Part shown: piece by piece, positions 10,862-20,427 of the stretch | Numbering within the stretch: position 1 is the first letter of the stretch | Layout of the letters: each line of letters begins with the position of its first letter | From: Emiliania huxleyi CCMP1516 | Lineage: Eukaryota > Haptophyta > Isochrysidales > Noelaerhabdaceae | Assembly: GCF_000372725.1 (NCBI RefSeq) | Contig: NW_005200824.1 | Coordinates: 46,551-95,026 of the forward strand | Direction: 5' to 3' | Length of the DNA: 48,476 nt | Notes under the pieces: generated by a model | Databases searched by the model: none | Seen by the model: the letters and a program-made list of their open reading frames with translations, nothing else | What the model was told of the DNA's origin: nothing | Position numbers and translations under genes: made by a program

Positions 10862-13800
10862 ATGTCGTCACTCCTTGCCGTAGTACTCGGCGCAGGATCA
10901 CCACCGCCAGCATCCCAGTGCAAAGACTTTTGCGACACGAAAACGCACCTGTGGGCGCAACGATGTGATTGGCGGGGCTGCAACGGCTGCTCGCAATGCT
11001 CCCTCATGACTTGCAGCATATTCTGCGACGCCAAAACACAGCCGTGGGTGGAACGGTGCACCTGGGTCGGCTGCAACGGCTGCTTTGAGTGCTCCGTGCC
11101 GCCGCCCGCGCTGCCTCCGTCGCCGTCCCCTCCTCAGTGCAAGGCGTATTGCGGAAGCAAAACACAGCCGTGGGCGAAGCGGTGCACCTGGGTCGGCTGC
11201 AGCGGTTGCTCCGAGTGCTCCGTGCCGCCGCCCGCGCTGCCTCCGTCGCCGTCCCCTCCTCAGTGCAAGGCGTATTGCGGAAGCAAAACACAGCCGTGGG
11301 CGAAGCGGTGCACCTGGGTCGGCTGCAGCGGTTGCTCCGAGTGCTCCGTGCCGCCGCCCGCGCTGCCTCCGTCGCCGTCCCCTCCTCAGTGCAAGGCGTA
11401 TTGCGGAAGCAAAACACAGCCGTGGGCGAAGCGGTGCACCTGGGTCGGCTGCAGCGGTTGCTCCGAGTGCTCCGTGCCGCCGCCCGCGCTGCCTCCGTCG
11501 CCGTCCCCTCCTCAGTGCAAGGCGTATTGCGGAAGCAAAACACAGCCGTGGGCGAAGCGGTGCACCTGGGTCGGCTGCTCGGGCTGCACAGAGTGCTCTG
11601 ACCCTTGCGCTGAGGTTCTGTGCGCATCGACCGAGGCATCTCACCTCCTCGACTTTAGCCTGGCGACACTGCAGAACAACAACCTCGGCGGCCAGGGCCC
11701 AGACGTCTCCTCTGACGAGAGCATGTTCTTCGCGTCGGTCGGAACCATGCCAGACGGCTCGCCGCTCAACCTGCGGGTCACCGCGCTGACACCATACGTG
11801 CCGCACAATGCCGCGAAGCACAACCGCATCAACGGCGCGATCCCGCAGATCAACCTCGGGCAGAACGAGACCGTGACGCTGCGGTTTGACTTCGCCGACA
11901 GCAGCGGCCAGCAAGCGGTGCTGAGCGAGTTCTTCTTGACCTACTACGACCTCGACCAGGAATCGGACCTGCCGTCTGGCATGGAGTCTGTGACGGCGAG
12001 CGGCTTCGTCAAGTATAGCATCGACCCCAACACGGAGCTCGACGTCAGCACCGCGCCAGACGGCTCCGTCACCTTCACCTCGTCGCAATCGGGGCGCCTG
12101 GAAGACAACCCGACTCACCCAACAGCCCTGACAGCGGAGCAGCGCGCGCGCTCTGTGACCCTCTGGTATCGCGAGACCTCGACGCTCACACTCATCTACT
12201 CGACGACGGCGGCCGCTTGCTCGCCCAAGCCGTGCGGCGGGCGCAACCTCCTCTTTGCAGGCGTCAGTGTATTCGACCCCCACCCATGCTGCGTTCGGCC
12301 GCCGTCACTCCCGACCCCTTCGCCGCCACCTCCTTTTCCGTCGCCACCACCCCTGGAAGCGCCGCCGCCGCCACCCCCCTCACCGCCGCCACCACCCCCC
12401 CTATCGCCGCCGCCGCCCTCGAGCTGCTCCGCTTCGTCGGCCACCCATCCTCGGGGTCGGCAGGCGCGTCCGTGCAGGTCAACCTGAGCCAGGCGACCAA
12501 CGAGAGCGACGCCGTGTACGAGGTGCGCTTCGAGGGCGGCCTCGAGCTCGGCTCGGGCACCGGGGCGCCGCCGGTGCTCGGTGTGCGAGGCGTCGTTCAC
12601 TCCGGCGGCGAGGCGTCGCTGCAGCTGGAGACGGTCGAGCAGTGGTCGCCGCTCGGCGGCAACCTGCTGGCGCTCCCGGCCATGCAGGGCGACCTGACCG
12701 TCAGCGGCGGCCTGGTCAGCGTGAGCGTCGCCGCGGCGGCCAATCACGTCGACATTGTACCGGACCTCCTCGCGCTGAGCGACCTGCGCGTGCTGGCCAC
12801 TCTCGCGTCCTTCAACGTGTCGGGCGCGCCTACGGCCCTGGCGGTGACTGCGAGCAGCACCGTGCTCGTGGGGGGCGATGCCGGCTTCAGCGGCACGCTG
12901 GCGGGCACGCTCGACACAAAAACCGGCACGGCGACGCTCGCCATCGCGCACCCGGGCGGCTGGTCGCCTCTGCCCTGGCTGACGACGCCCAGTTTTGCTG
13001 GTAACCTGAAGCTTGGCGGAGCACAGCGCCTCGCATTTGAGGTGGACGTCGACTTTGCAGATCGCCTATCTTTGGGATCTATTCTTGCCCTGCGCGGCGC
13101 AGGCTCGCAGCGGCGCGCCTTAAGCAGCCCTGAAGCACGCAGGGACGGGGAGAGACGCAGCCTGAGCGATGCTGCTGGCCCACGTCTCTCCCTGGAGCTG
13201 AAGCAGCAAACGGAAGGCTCGGCCACAAAGTTCATCATAGGTTTTGCGGCGCAACTGCTCTTCTCTGGAGATCGACTGCCCCCGCCGCTGGAGCTGACTG
13301 GCCAGCTCAATCCCTCAGGCACCTCCACTCTCTCCCTCTCAACAACAAGTAGCTGGCGGCCCCTAAAAGATACCCTCGACAGCTTCGTTCTTTCGAAGCT
13401 AGATGGCACGATTACCTTTGAACCAGATGGCTCTTTTGCGGCGAGTTTAACTACAGCAGGAGTAAGTGTATCGTTGGCAAATGGACAGGTTGAGCTGCTA
13501 GGCTGGGAGGGAGCAGCGTTCGTCAATAGCTCGTCTCGTGCGGTGTACGTGACAGCAAGTGGCGACGTACGGATCGGTGGAAGCAACGGCTTCAATGCCA
13601 GCATTAGCGCGTCAATTGACACCTCGGTGCCGTCTGCCCAAGTGTCGCTCTCGCATGCTGGAGGCGTCTGGCGGCCGTTTGCGTCTACACCTTCTATCGT
13701 ATGTCCCGCTTTCGACGCTGCCATGAGTGTTGGCGGCGATCGGTATGTAGGTCTGCAAGCCTCCGCGAGATTCAGTCAGCCTGTGGAGCTTTTCGAAGTT

Positions 13801-14274
13801 ATCAGCCTTAAAGGGCTAGCGTCCAATCCAGGGCCTACCTTTGGCGTGGAGTTGACTATGGAGCACGAAAATTCAGCGGCCAACGTCCATGCTTTCGTTG
13901 ACGCACACGTCTGCGTTAAGCTTAACCATCCACCCCTCTGCGTCGATGTCCGCGCAGAAGCCAGCACAGACGGTATGACCCTGTCCGCTCAATACACGGG
14001 CGGCGACATCTACCCCCTGAGCGGGACTGGCCTGCAGGGCTTCGTCACCAGTGCTGTGCTCGTCAAAGCCAGTCAGACGAGTCCCCTCGGCATACGCTTG
14101 AGTGCCTCACGTGGCCGCCTCGAGGCCTCGCTCGGAGGAGTTGTCCAATGCGATCTACGCGGTATGGGTGGACGCAGGACGGGCGATGACGGTCACACAG
14201 GAGCGACACACAGAACCACAAGACAAGACACTCAGCCAACCTGGCTGCCACACATCCTGAGCGAACTTCCCTAG
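10862..14274 (+). CDS. Large Cys-rich / Pro-rich secreted-type protein (frame change near 12400)
   Basis: ATG 10862 opens a frame to 12487. It holds a weak signal-like start and six Cys modules of the pattern C-x3-C-x10-C-x4-C-x2-C-x2-C (for example CKAYCGSKTQPWAKRCTWVG). Four of these sit in near-identical 42-residue units joined by PPPALPPSPSPP linkers. A beta-rich domain follows (LDFSLATLQNNNLGGQGPDV onward) and then a polyproline stretch. From about 12420 coding continues one frame over, to 14274, as a long repetitive beta-rich region (units such as GLELGSGTGAPPVLGVRGVV). The shift lies in a CCGCCGCC tract, so an assembly indel or a small intron is likely and I treat the two frames as one gene. 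The last 37 codons (from 14163) read through a dispersed repeat, so the natural C terminus is probably lost or spliced. Pherophorin-like linkers suggest an extracellular or scale/wall protein; function unknown. Confidence 0.7.
11095..11598 (+). repeat. Four in-frame 126-base tandem repeats
   Basis: Units start at 11095, 11221, 11347 and 11473 and are almost identical at the DNA level. This implies recent amplification of the Cys module inside the protein-coding region; the last unit diverges at its end. Confidence 0.95.
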
Positions 14275-14450
14275 ACACCCGCGGCCGGACTCCATCCGGC
14301 ACGCGTCGCTGGGCGCTCAGAGCTGCGTCCCCTGCTCGCCACTGTGAGACACCCGCGGCCGGACTCCTAAAAGAAAGAAAGAAAACAGACAACCCAAGGG
14401 AGGGATGGGAGGACGGCACGCCGCCACCACACAGGGATTTTAAGGAGAGG
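14163..14450 (-). repeat. Dispersed repeat modules shared with 34.28-34.51 kb
   Basis: 14163-14225 is the inverse of 34285-34360 (shared TGTGTGTCGCTCCTGTGTGA on the complementary strand). 14371-14450 is the inverse of 34430-34505 (upstream block P1). The two modules are in the opposite order in the two places. ACACCCGCGGCCGGACTC also occurs twice, at 14275 and 14349. Confidence 0.7.
14371..14450 (+). promoter_or_regulatory. Upstream block P1 before the small membrane-protein gene
   Basis: Reads GAAAGAAAGAAAACAGACAA, then CCCAAGGGAGGGATGGGAGG, then ACGGCACGCCGCCACCAC. The same block lies upstream of four other genes (lactonase, endonuclease V, MATE, glycosyltransferase), always in this orientation relative to the gene. 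Promoter role is inferred from position only. Confidence 0.45.
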
Positions 14451-14489
14451 TGTGTGGTGCGCTATCCGTCGCCCACCCTAGGGAGTCGG

Positions 14490-14527
14490 ACTCCTGTGAG
14501 AGAGGCTTGTGTTCGAAGAATTCTTTC
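14490..14527 (+). promoter_or_regulatory. P2 block plus AAGAATTCTT motif
   Basis: TGTGAGAGAGGCTTG followed by AAGAATTCTTT at 14516-14526, about 150 bases upstream of ATG 14677. The same pair precedes HADHA at 16188-16216. Confidence 0.5.
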
Positions 14528-14676
14528 ACCAACCCCGGGAGAAGCCCGACGTAAACGACTTCGCGCGAACATTGCAAATGCTCGCGCTTCTCCTTTTCCA
14601 ACCCCGCTTCCATCGCGCCCACGCATCGGCTTCGCTCCCCACTCCACCACCGCTCCTCAGGGTGGGGCGCAGCACT

Positions 14677-15033
14677 ATGTTGCAGCGTGGCGATGAGCAG
14701 ACGTTGGAGGAGCGAATCTCTGCCATGCAGGCTCGGAACCAGCGGCGAGGGGCTGTCGTTCTGGGGATCGTCGTGGTTGCCTGCGTTTGGCTCTTCTCCG
14801 TACCTCCGGACATTCGCCGCAGCAGCATCTGCGGGCTCGACGAGAGCACGGGCTGCACGCCGCTTCCAGCACTCGCGAGGCGTATTGCGAGCCATTACTC
14901 TTCTTGCGATATTGCTGGACGAGAACCTGACGTGCCGGCTTGCGTCGCATTCGACTTCAGCATCGACCCGCGGTCGCGCGCCAGCTTTGATCGCACGCTC
15001 GAGTCGCTCTTTGAGGGGGGAGGGAGAGAGTAG
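14677..15033 (+). CDS. Small single-pass membrane protein, family not recognised
   Basis: From ATG 14677 the frame encodes about 118 residues. It has a charged N-terminal helix (LEERISAMQARNQRRG), one membrane segment (AVVLGIVVVACVWLFSV) and then a Cys-containing luminal/extracellular part (CGLDESTGCTPLPALARR, CDIAGREPDVPACVAF) ending EGGGRE. Four cysteines could form two disulfides. The frame ends in a poly-G stretch, and a further exon reading VDDYVFRNTKQRGEG at 15265-15310 may belong to it, across a repeat that starts GTAAGG at 15065; I could not find a clean splice. Function unknown. Confidence 0.5.
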   Translation: MLQRGDEQTLEERISAMQARNQRRGAVVLGIVVVACVWLFSVPPDIRRSSICGLDESTGCTPLPALARRIASHYSSCDIAGREPDVPACVAFDFSIDPRSRASFDRTLESLFEGGGRE

Positions 15034-15064
15034 CACGGCATTGTGCCACACGGTGTTTGTGGAG

Positions 15065-15176
15065 GTAAGGTAAGGTAAGGTAAACGTCTCCACACACACA
15101 AAGTGGTGGGGCAAGGGGGGGCGACCCTCGCATCTCCACGCCCGGACACGGGCAGGAGCCCCACGGCATTCAAAGT
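15065..15176 (-). repeat. Dispersed family 1 (introner-like) copy
   Basis: On the plus strand: GGTAAGGTAAGGTAAACGTC, TCCACACACA, GTGGTGGGGCAAGGGGGGGC, and GGAGCCCCACGGCATTCAAA then GTGCAAG. The complementary strand matches the intron of HADHA at 18233-18394. Here it lies in or beside the small membrane-protein gene in the opposite sense. Confidence 0.7.
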
Positions 15177-15415
15177 GCAAGCACCGGCCCGGTGCCGTGG
15201 GTGAGCAACCTGCACCCCACTCCCTCCCTCCCAGACACAGGACCCACACACAACCCCCACAGCGTGGACGACTACGTGTTCAGAAACACCAAGCAGCGAG
15301 GCGAGGGTGAAGGGGTAAGGGGCTGTGTGGGGCAGAATCTACATCTGACTACTCCATCTAGCCTGGGGGGTCGGAGGAGGGGGGGGCAGAAAGGGTAAGA
15401 TATGGTTGAAGCCAG

Positions 15416-15609
15416 CTAGCGGTCGGACGCCCTGTCGTCGGAATACTCCTCGGAGCCGGTGTCCTCGTCGTCGTCCTCGCCCGACGCGGAGATCGGGCGA
15501 GAGGTCTGCATCGCCTCGCCGGCTGTGAACCTGAACACGGCGTCGGCCGGCGCCGAGGCGCCGGCGGCCGTCATCAGGTGCATGACGAATCTGTCGCGGC
15601 ATGCCGCAT
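15416..15609 (-). CDS. Acidic C-terminal exon of an unidentified gene
   Basis: After an acceptor (GATAG at 15614-15610) the minus strand is open for 63 codons to TAG 15416. It reads AACRDRFVMHLMTAAGASAP, AVFRFTAGEAMQ, then a serine/acidic tail (SGEDDDEDTGSEEYSDD). The upstream exons would lie between about 15620 and 16100 but could not be joined. A Lys/Arg-rich peptide (RSPKKKSKRKKKSERR) reads on the same strand near 15945-16027 and might be part of the same gene. No family recognised. Confidence 0.35.
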
Positions 15610-16144
15610 CTATCTCTCCATACTAGCCTGAGAGCCCCTCTCATCCTCTAACCCTATCTCCATGATTAATGGATGATTATCGCCCTCTGATATATCCCAT
15701 CACACCTCAACCCTATTCCTGGCCCACTCCCACAGGCCCGGGCTGGGCGCTGCAGCGTACCATCAGAGGCGGCACCAGATACGCCGGACCGGAGTGGTGC
15801 GCGGCCGCCCGGCAGAGGGAGGGCAGTGCCGCGTTGGCGGCGAGAAATAATTCGTGGTGCCGACAAAGAGGTGAAGAAGAGTCAGGCTCGGACTAGACAT
15901 GATCTGCTTTCAACATACCCAGAGACGACGTGTTTTTCTTCTTTCTAAGTTTTGGCATCATCAGCAGCTCTGCGTTCGGATTTCTTTTTGCGCTTGGATT
16001 TCTTTTTTGGCGACCTAACGCGAGCCATCTCAGATAGCTGGGTCGGGCTCCAGCTCGCGCGTCAACACATCTAGCGCCGTCTTGCCCCGACCGTAGCCTG
16101 ACAGTGCGTAATTGTTTTTCTTCTTTTGGTGAGCCTGTGTGTGT

Positions 16145-16217
16145 GCCAGTCCGCGCCAGTCTGCGCCCTTGTCGTGCCAGTGTGCTGTGAGAGAGGCTTG
16201 TATCTTAAGAATTCTTC
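16145..16217 (+). promoter_or_regulatory. P2 block plus AAGAATTCTT motif upstream of HADHA
   Basis: GCGCCAGTCTGCGCC, CGTGCCAGTGTGCTGTGAGA with GAGGCTTG, then AAGAATTCTT at 16207-16216, 67 bases before the HADHA ATG. Related blocks are found at 14490, 24390-24530 (inverse), 29513-29615 (inverse) and 38463-38503. Confidence 0.55.
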
Positions 16218-16282
16218 TTTTAGACTTCGTCATCAAGGGAAGTCGAGAGTTGTCGAGCAGCGCGCTGCAACAGCAACACAGC

Positions 16283-19200
16283 ATGCAGTCCGCGCTCAAG
16301 CTCGCGCGACGGCCGGCGGCTGCCCTCTCGAGGCGCGGCGTGCGCAACGCGGGCAGCCTGACCATGGACGTCCACCCGTCTGGCGTCGCGCTCATAAAGA
16401 TCGACTGCCCGAACGCAAAGCAGAACACCATGTCAAAGGAGCTGCTCGAGGAGTTTGAGGAGATCACGTCGCGGATCGAGAAGGACGCAGCGGTCAAGGC
16501 GGTCGTGCTCATGTCCTCCAAGCCGGGCTCCTTTGTCGCGGGCGCCGACATCAAGCAGATTGCTGCGCTCGGCGACGCGCCTCCGGAGGTGCTCGCAGAG
16601 GCGTCCGGCATGGGCCAGGCGGCGCTGGACAAGCTCGAGTCGATGCAGAAGTCGAAGCCGTGGGTCGCGGCGATCGACGGCCCCGCGCTCGGCGGCGGCC
16701 TCGAGATTGCGCTCGCCTGCTCGCACCGCGTCGCCACCTCGTCGCCTAAGACCATCCTTGGCCTGCCCGAGGCGCGTTCGCCGCCGAAGCCTCTCTCACC
16801 ACCTTCCCAAAATATTCCCGCCACCCCGACTGTGCCTCCCACCACCCTCCCACCACCCTCCCACAACTCTCACACCACCGTCCATCGACNNNNNNNNNNN
16901 NNNNNNNNNNNNNNNNNNNNNNNNNNNNNNNNNNNNNNNNNNNNNNNNNNNNNNNNNNNNNNNNNNNNNNNNNNNNNNNNNNNNNNNNNNNNNNNNNNNN
17001 NNNNNNNNNNNNNNNNNNNNNNNNNNNNNNNNNNNNNNNNNNNNNNNNNNNNNNNNNNNNNNNNNNNNNNNNNNNNNNNNNNNNNNNNNNNNNNNNNNNN
17101 NNNNNNNNNNNNNNNNNNNNNNNNNNNNNNNNNNNNNCGGCGATCGCCACTGCGCTCGACGCCGCATCCGGCAAGACGAAGCCGCGCCAGCGCAAGCTCG
17201 GCTGGATGGACTGGTTCCTCGAGAAGACACCGCCAGGCCGCAAGCTGCTCTTCGACCAGGCGACCAAGGCGATGCTCAAGCAGACGAAGGGCAACTACCC
17301 GGCGCCGCCCGCGATCCTCGAGTGCGCAGACGGCGGGGCGACGGGAACTGCAAGAGTCACCATGAATGATCATGACTAGGCCCCGCCCGCGATCCTCGAG
17401 TGTGCGAAGGCGGGCCTCGAGGCGGGGCACACGGCAGGCTCCACCGTCGAGCGGCAGCTCTTCGGCAAGCTCGCCGCGACGTCTGAGTCCGCCGCGCTGC
17501 GCGGCATCTTCTTCGGCGCGACCGCCGCCAAGAAGAACCCGTTCGGCAAACCCGACAAGAAGGCGAGACGCTTCCTAGACACCTCCTAGACACCCCCTAG
17601 ACACCCCCTAGACACCCCCTAGACACCCCCTAGACCCCGTCCGGCAAGCCCGACAAGAAGGTGGGCAGATCTGGGGAGAGATGGAGAGATCTGGGGAGAG
17701 ATGGAGATCACCCTTTCGGCAAGCCCGTCGCCAGTCGTGTAGTGCCTCTCCCTCTCCTCTACGGCCGCTCTACCCCTCTCAACAGGTGGAGACGATTGGC
17801 GTCCTCGGCGCCGGACTCATGGGCGCGGGCATCGCGGAGGTGTCGATCGGCAAGAACTTGCGCGTGCTGATGAAGGACAAGGACCAGGCGGGCCTCTTAC
17901 ACGCGGCGAGGACGTGATCTCCCCACATCTCCCCACATCTCCCCACATCTCCCCCTCTTCCAGGCGGGCCTCTCGCGCGGTGAGGACATGATCCTCAAGT
18001 CGCTCGGCGCCAAGCTGAAGAAGAAGCGCCTCACCACCTACACGCACGACGCGCAGGCCTCGCGGCTCACCGACGGCTCGATCTCCCCATATCTCCCCCA
18101 CATCTCCCCCACATCTCGCAGGCCTCGCGGCTCGTCGGGCTCACCGACGGCTCGCCCGCGTGGAAGAAGCACTTTGCGGGCGCCGACATGGTCATCGAGG
18201 CGGTCTTCGAGGAGATGTCGGTCAAGCACAAGGTGGTCTCACACACGCTCACCCACGCGCACCAGGCCTTGCACTTTGAATGCCGCGGGGCTCCTGTCGT
18301 CTAGACGTGGAGTCGCGAGGGACCAGCCTGGCCCCTTGCCCCACCACCTCGTGTGTGTGGAGAGGCTCACCTTTTACTCGCCGTGCCCCACTAGGTGGTG
18401 CGCGAGATGGAGGCCATCGTCGGCCCGCACTGCATCATCGCGTCAAACACGTCCACCCTGCCGATCGGCGAGATCGCGTCGGTCGCGCAGCGGCCGGAGA
18501 ACATCGTGGGCATGCACTACTTTTCGCCCGTGCCAAAGATGCCGCTGCTCGAGGTCATCACGCACGACAAGACCGCGCCCGCCGTCGCCGCCGCCGCCGT
18601 CGAGGTTGGCATCCAGCAGGGCGAGACAGCCTAGAAGCGGAATATGTGTTCTTGTATTCCAACTAGCATTGTTCCGTACCCCTCGTCTTCACGCGGTGCT
18701 CTGAACACACTGCACGATACCGTCATCCCGCCCCGAGGTTGGCGTACTCAGCACGTAGGCAAGACGGTGATCGCGGTCAAGGACGTGCCCGGCTTCTACG
18801 TGAACCGCTGCCTCGGCCCCTTCCTCACGGAGGCGATGGCGCTCACGCAGCAGGGCGCCGACCCGCTCGCGATCAACTCGGCGCTGCTCGACTTTGGAAT
18901 GCCCGTCGGCGGCGTGACGCTCTGCGACGAGGTCGGGATCGACGTGTCGCGCCACGTCGTCAACAACCTGATCGGCGACCAGGCCAAGGGCTACCTCGGC
19001 GCGTGGAGCCTTGGGAGACGCGCCGAGGCCGCGAGGTTGCGCGAGATGACGCGAGGTTGTGCGCGAGAATAGGTGTGCGCATGGAGGGCGCCGACTTGCG
19101 TATGCTCGACCGGTTCGTCGAGGAGGGTCTGCTCGGCCGCAAGGCGCGGCGCCGCCCGAGAGGACGCACGAGCACACGCCAGAGCACACGCCGGATAAGA

Positions 19201-19893
19201 AAAGGCGGCAGGCCACGCCGGAGCACCAGGACCCGTCCCCAACCGCTCCCGGCCCCGCCACCCAGGCCGGCCGCGGCTTCTTCGACTACTCGGACCCGAA
19301 GGCCAAGAAGAAGCCGATCAACAAGGACGCGCTCGCCATCCTCAAGGAGCGACAAGCCCCCCCCCCCCCCCCGCCCCCGCCCCCCCCGCCCCCCCTTCAC
19401 ACACATCTCGAAAGACAAGTCCACACCCCCCACACCCCACCCTCCTCTCGCCGCCGCCGCCCTTCCCTCCCGACCCGGCCACGCCCACGGCACGCACACG
19501 CACACGGCGCGCCCCCTGACGCGCGGGCGCTCGCGACCCCCTTTGGCGCAGGAGTTCCGCGACCCCGCCAAGGACGCGTCGCAGCTGTCCAAGGAGCAGC
19601 TCGTCGAGAGGATGATGATGCGCTTCATCGTCGAGGCGCTCTACTGCCTGCAGGACGGCGTCATCCGCAACGCGCGCGACGGCGACGTCGCCGCCGTGAT
19701 GGGCATCGGCTTCCCGCCCTTCCGCGGCGGCCCCTTCATGTACATCGACAAGCTCGGCGCGGACCACGTCGTCAGCAGGCTCAAGGCGCTCGAGGCGGAG
19801 CACGGCGCGCAGTACGCGCCGCCCGAGATCCTGCTCAAGCACGCCAAGGACGGCACGCCCTTCATCTCCTCTGCGCCCGAGCCGGAGGCTTGA
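16283..19893 (+). CDS. HADHA: Trifunctional enzyme alpha subunit (enoyl-CoA hydratase / 3-hydroxyacyl-CoA dehydrogenase)
   Basis: Exons: 16283-16771, [gap], to 17301, 17380-17562, 17786-17887, 17964-18056, 18122-18232, 18395-18620, 18759-18998, 19073-19143, 19266-19346, 19552-19893. All join in frame. The start [19 protein letters not shown] is an Arg-rich mitochondrial-type presequence. The crotonase domain shows [10 protein letters not shown] and [15 protein letters not shown] (oxyanion hole); its second half is lost in the N-gap. The dehydrogenase domain has the NAD motif [14 protein letters not shown], then [26 protein letters not shown] (catalytic His) and [11 protein letters not shown]. 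The C-terminal domain has [12 protein letters not shown]. It performs steps two and three of beta-oxidation with a thiolase beta subunit. Of ten visible donors, eight are GC, one GT (18233) and one apparently GA (19347). Nearly every intron is bounded by repeats of coding sequence. Confidence 0.95.
16890..17137. other. Assembly gap (N) inside HADHA
   Basis: 248 N bases. They hide the end of intron 1 and the second half of the hydratase domain, including the expected catalytic block. Confidence 1.
18233..18394 (+). mobile_element. HADHA intron made of dispersed family 1 (introner-like)
   Basis: The intron is GT-AG and flanked by AGGTGGT on both sides. Its body contains GCCTTGCACTTTGAATGCCG, GGGGCTCCTGTCGTCTAGAC, CCCCTTGCCCCACCACCTCG and TGTGTGTGGAGA. 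The same sequence occurs at 15065-15176 and 31390-31508, and in shorter form at 10186 and 40990. Confidence 0.75.
18621..18758 (+). mobile_element. HADHA intron made of dispersed family 2 (introner-like)
   Basis: After a short GCGAGACAGC remnant it begins CTAGAAGCGGAATA and ends CAGCACGTAG. Its middle carries TCTGAACACACTGCACGATA. The same ends and middle occur in introns at 41040-41222 and 46286-46530 of two other genes, in the same sense orientation. Confidence 0.75.
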
Positions 19894-20427
19894 GCCCGCC
19901 CGCCGGCGTGTATTGGTGTCTGCGCCGCCCGGCAAGCGGCTTGCGGCAAGGGTGTGCGCGCGTCTGCTGTCCTCGCTCCGAGCACCCCTCCTGCCTCCAC
20001 TGTTTCGTGTTTGCTCTTGAGATGTGGCTCCTGTGCGCTTGGAGACGGAGGTGTGAATTGACTATTGTTGTCCTGGTTGTGGTTCTCTTGCCGTATGTAC
20101 GAACAGTCAAAACTCAAATGAGAGAGTCCTGGCTCTCCTGTGCCCGGCGGCCGCCCCGCCCCCCCCCCCCCCCCCCGGGGGGGCCCACCGCGGCACCACC
20201 CCAGCACACACCAGTCACCACCCACTCCACACACTTGATCACTGTCACTGTCCACAGGCGTAGCCTGCCAGTCGGCGCGCCAGCCTCCACACGCCGCACG
20301 CGAGGGCCGTCTAAGCGACTCCTGCGAGGAAGGCGAGGCACTAATCTCCGTGCACTCGACCGCCCTCGCCACAGGCAAGCTCATTGACGATCTGCTCTGC
20401 GATGGCCGGGTGTGACGCATTCAGGCA
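19894..20427. other. Intergenic region between convergent genes
   Basis: No gene seen. It has a poly-C/poly-G junction near 20160-20180 and, at 20289-20345, a copy (inverse) of the GAGTCGCTTAGGCGG block also present at 24485-24530 and 29573-29615. Confidence 0.5.

Noticed and set aside
10898..12283. Long minus-strand open frame opposite the Cys-rich protein gene
   Set aside because: It is the antisense of GC-rich tandem repeats; its translation is Arg/Ala-rich with no family features, while the plus strand has an ordered Cys/Trp pattern.
16030..16866. Minus-strand open frame opposite HADHA exon 1
   Set aside because: HADHA on the plus strand is unmistakable; the antisense frame is a codon-bias shadow. 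Only its last few codons near 16030-16100 could belong to another gene, and this is too weak to call.
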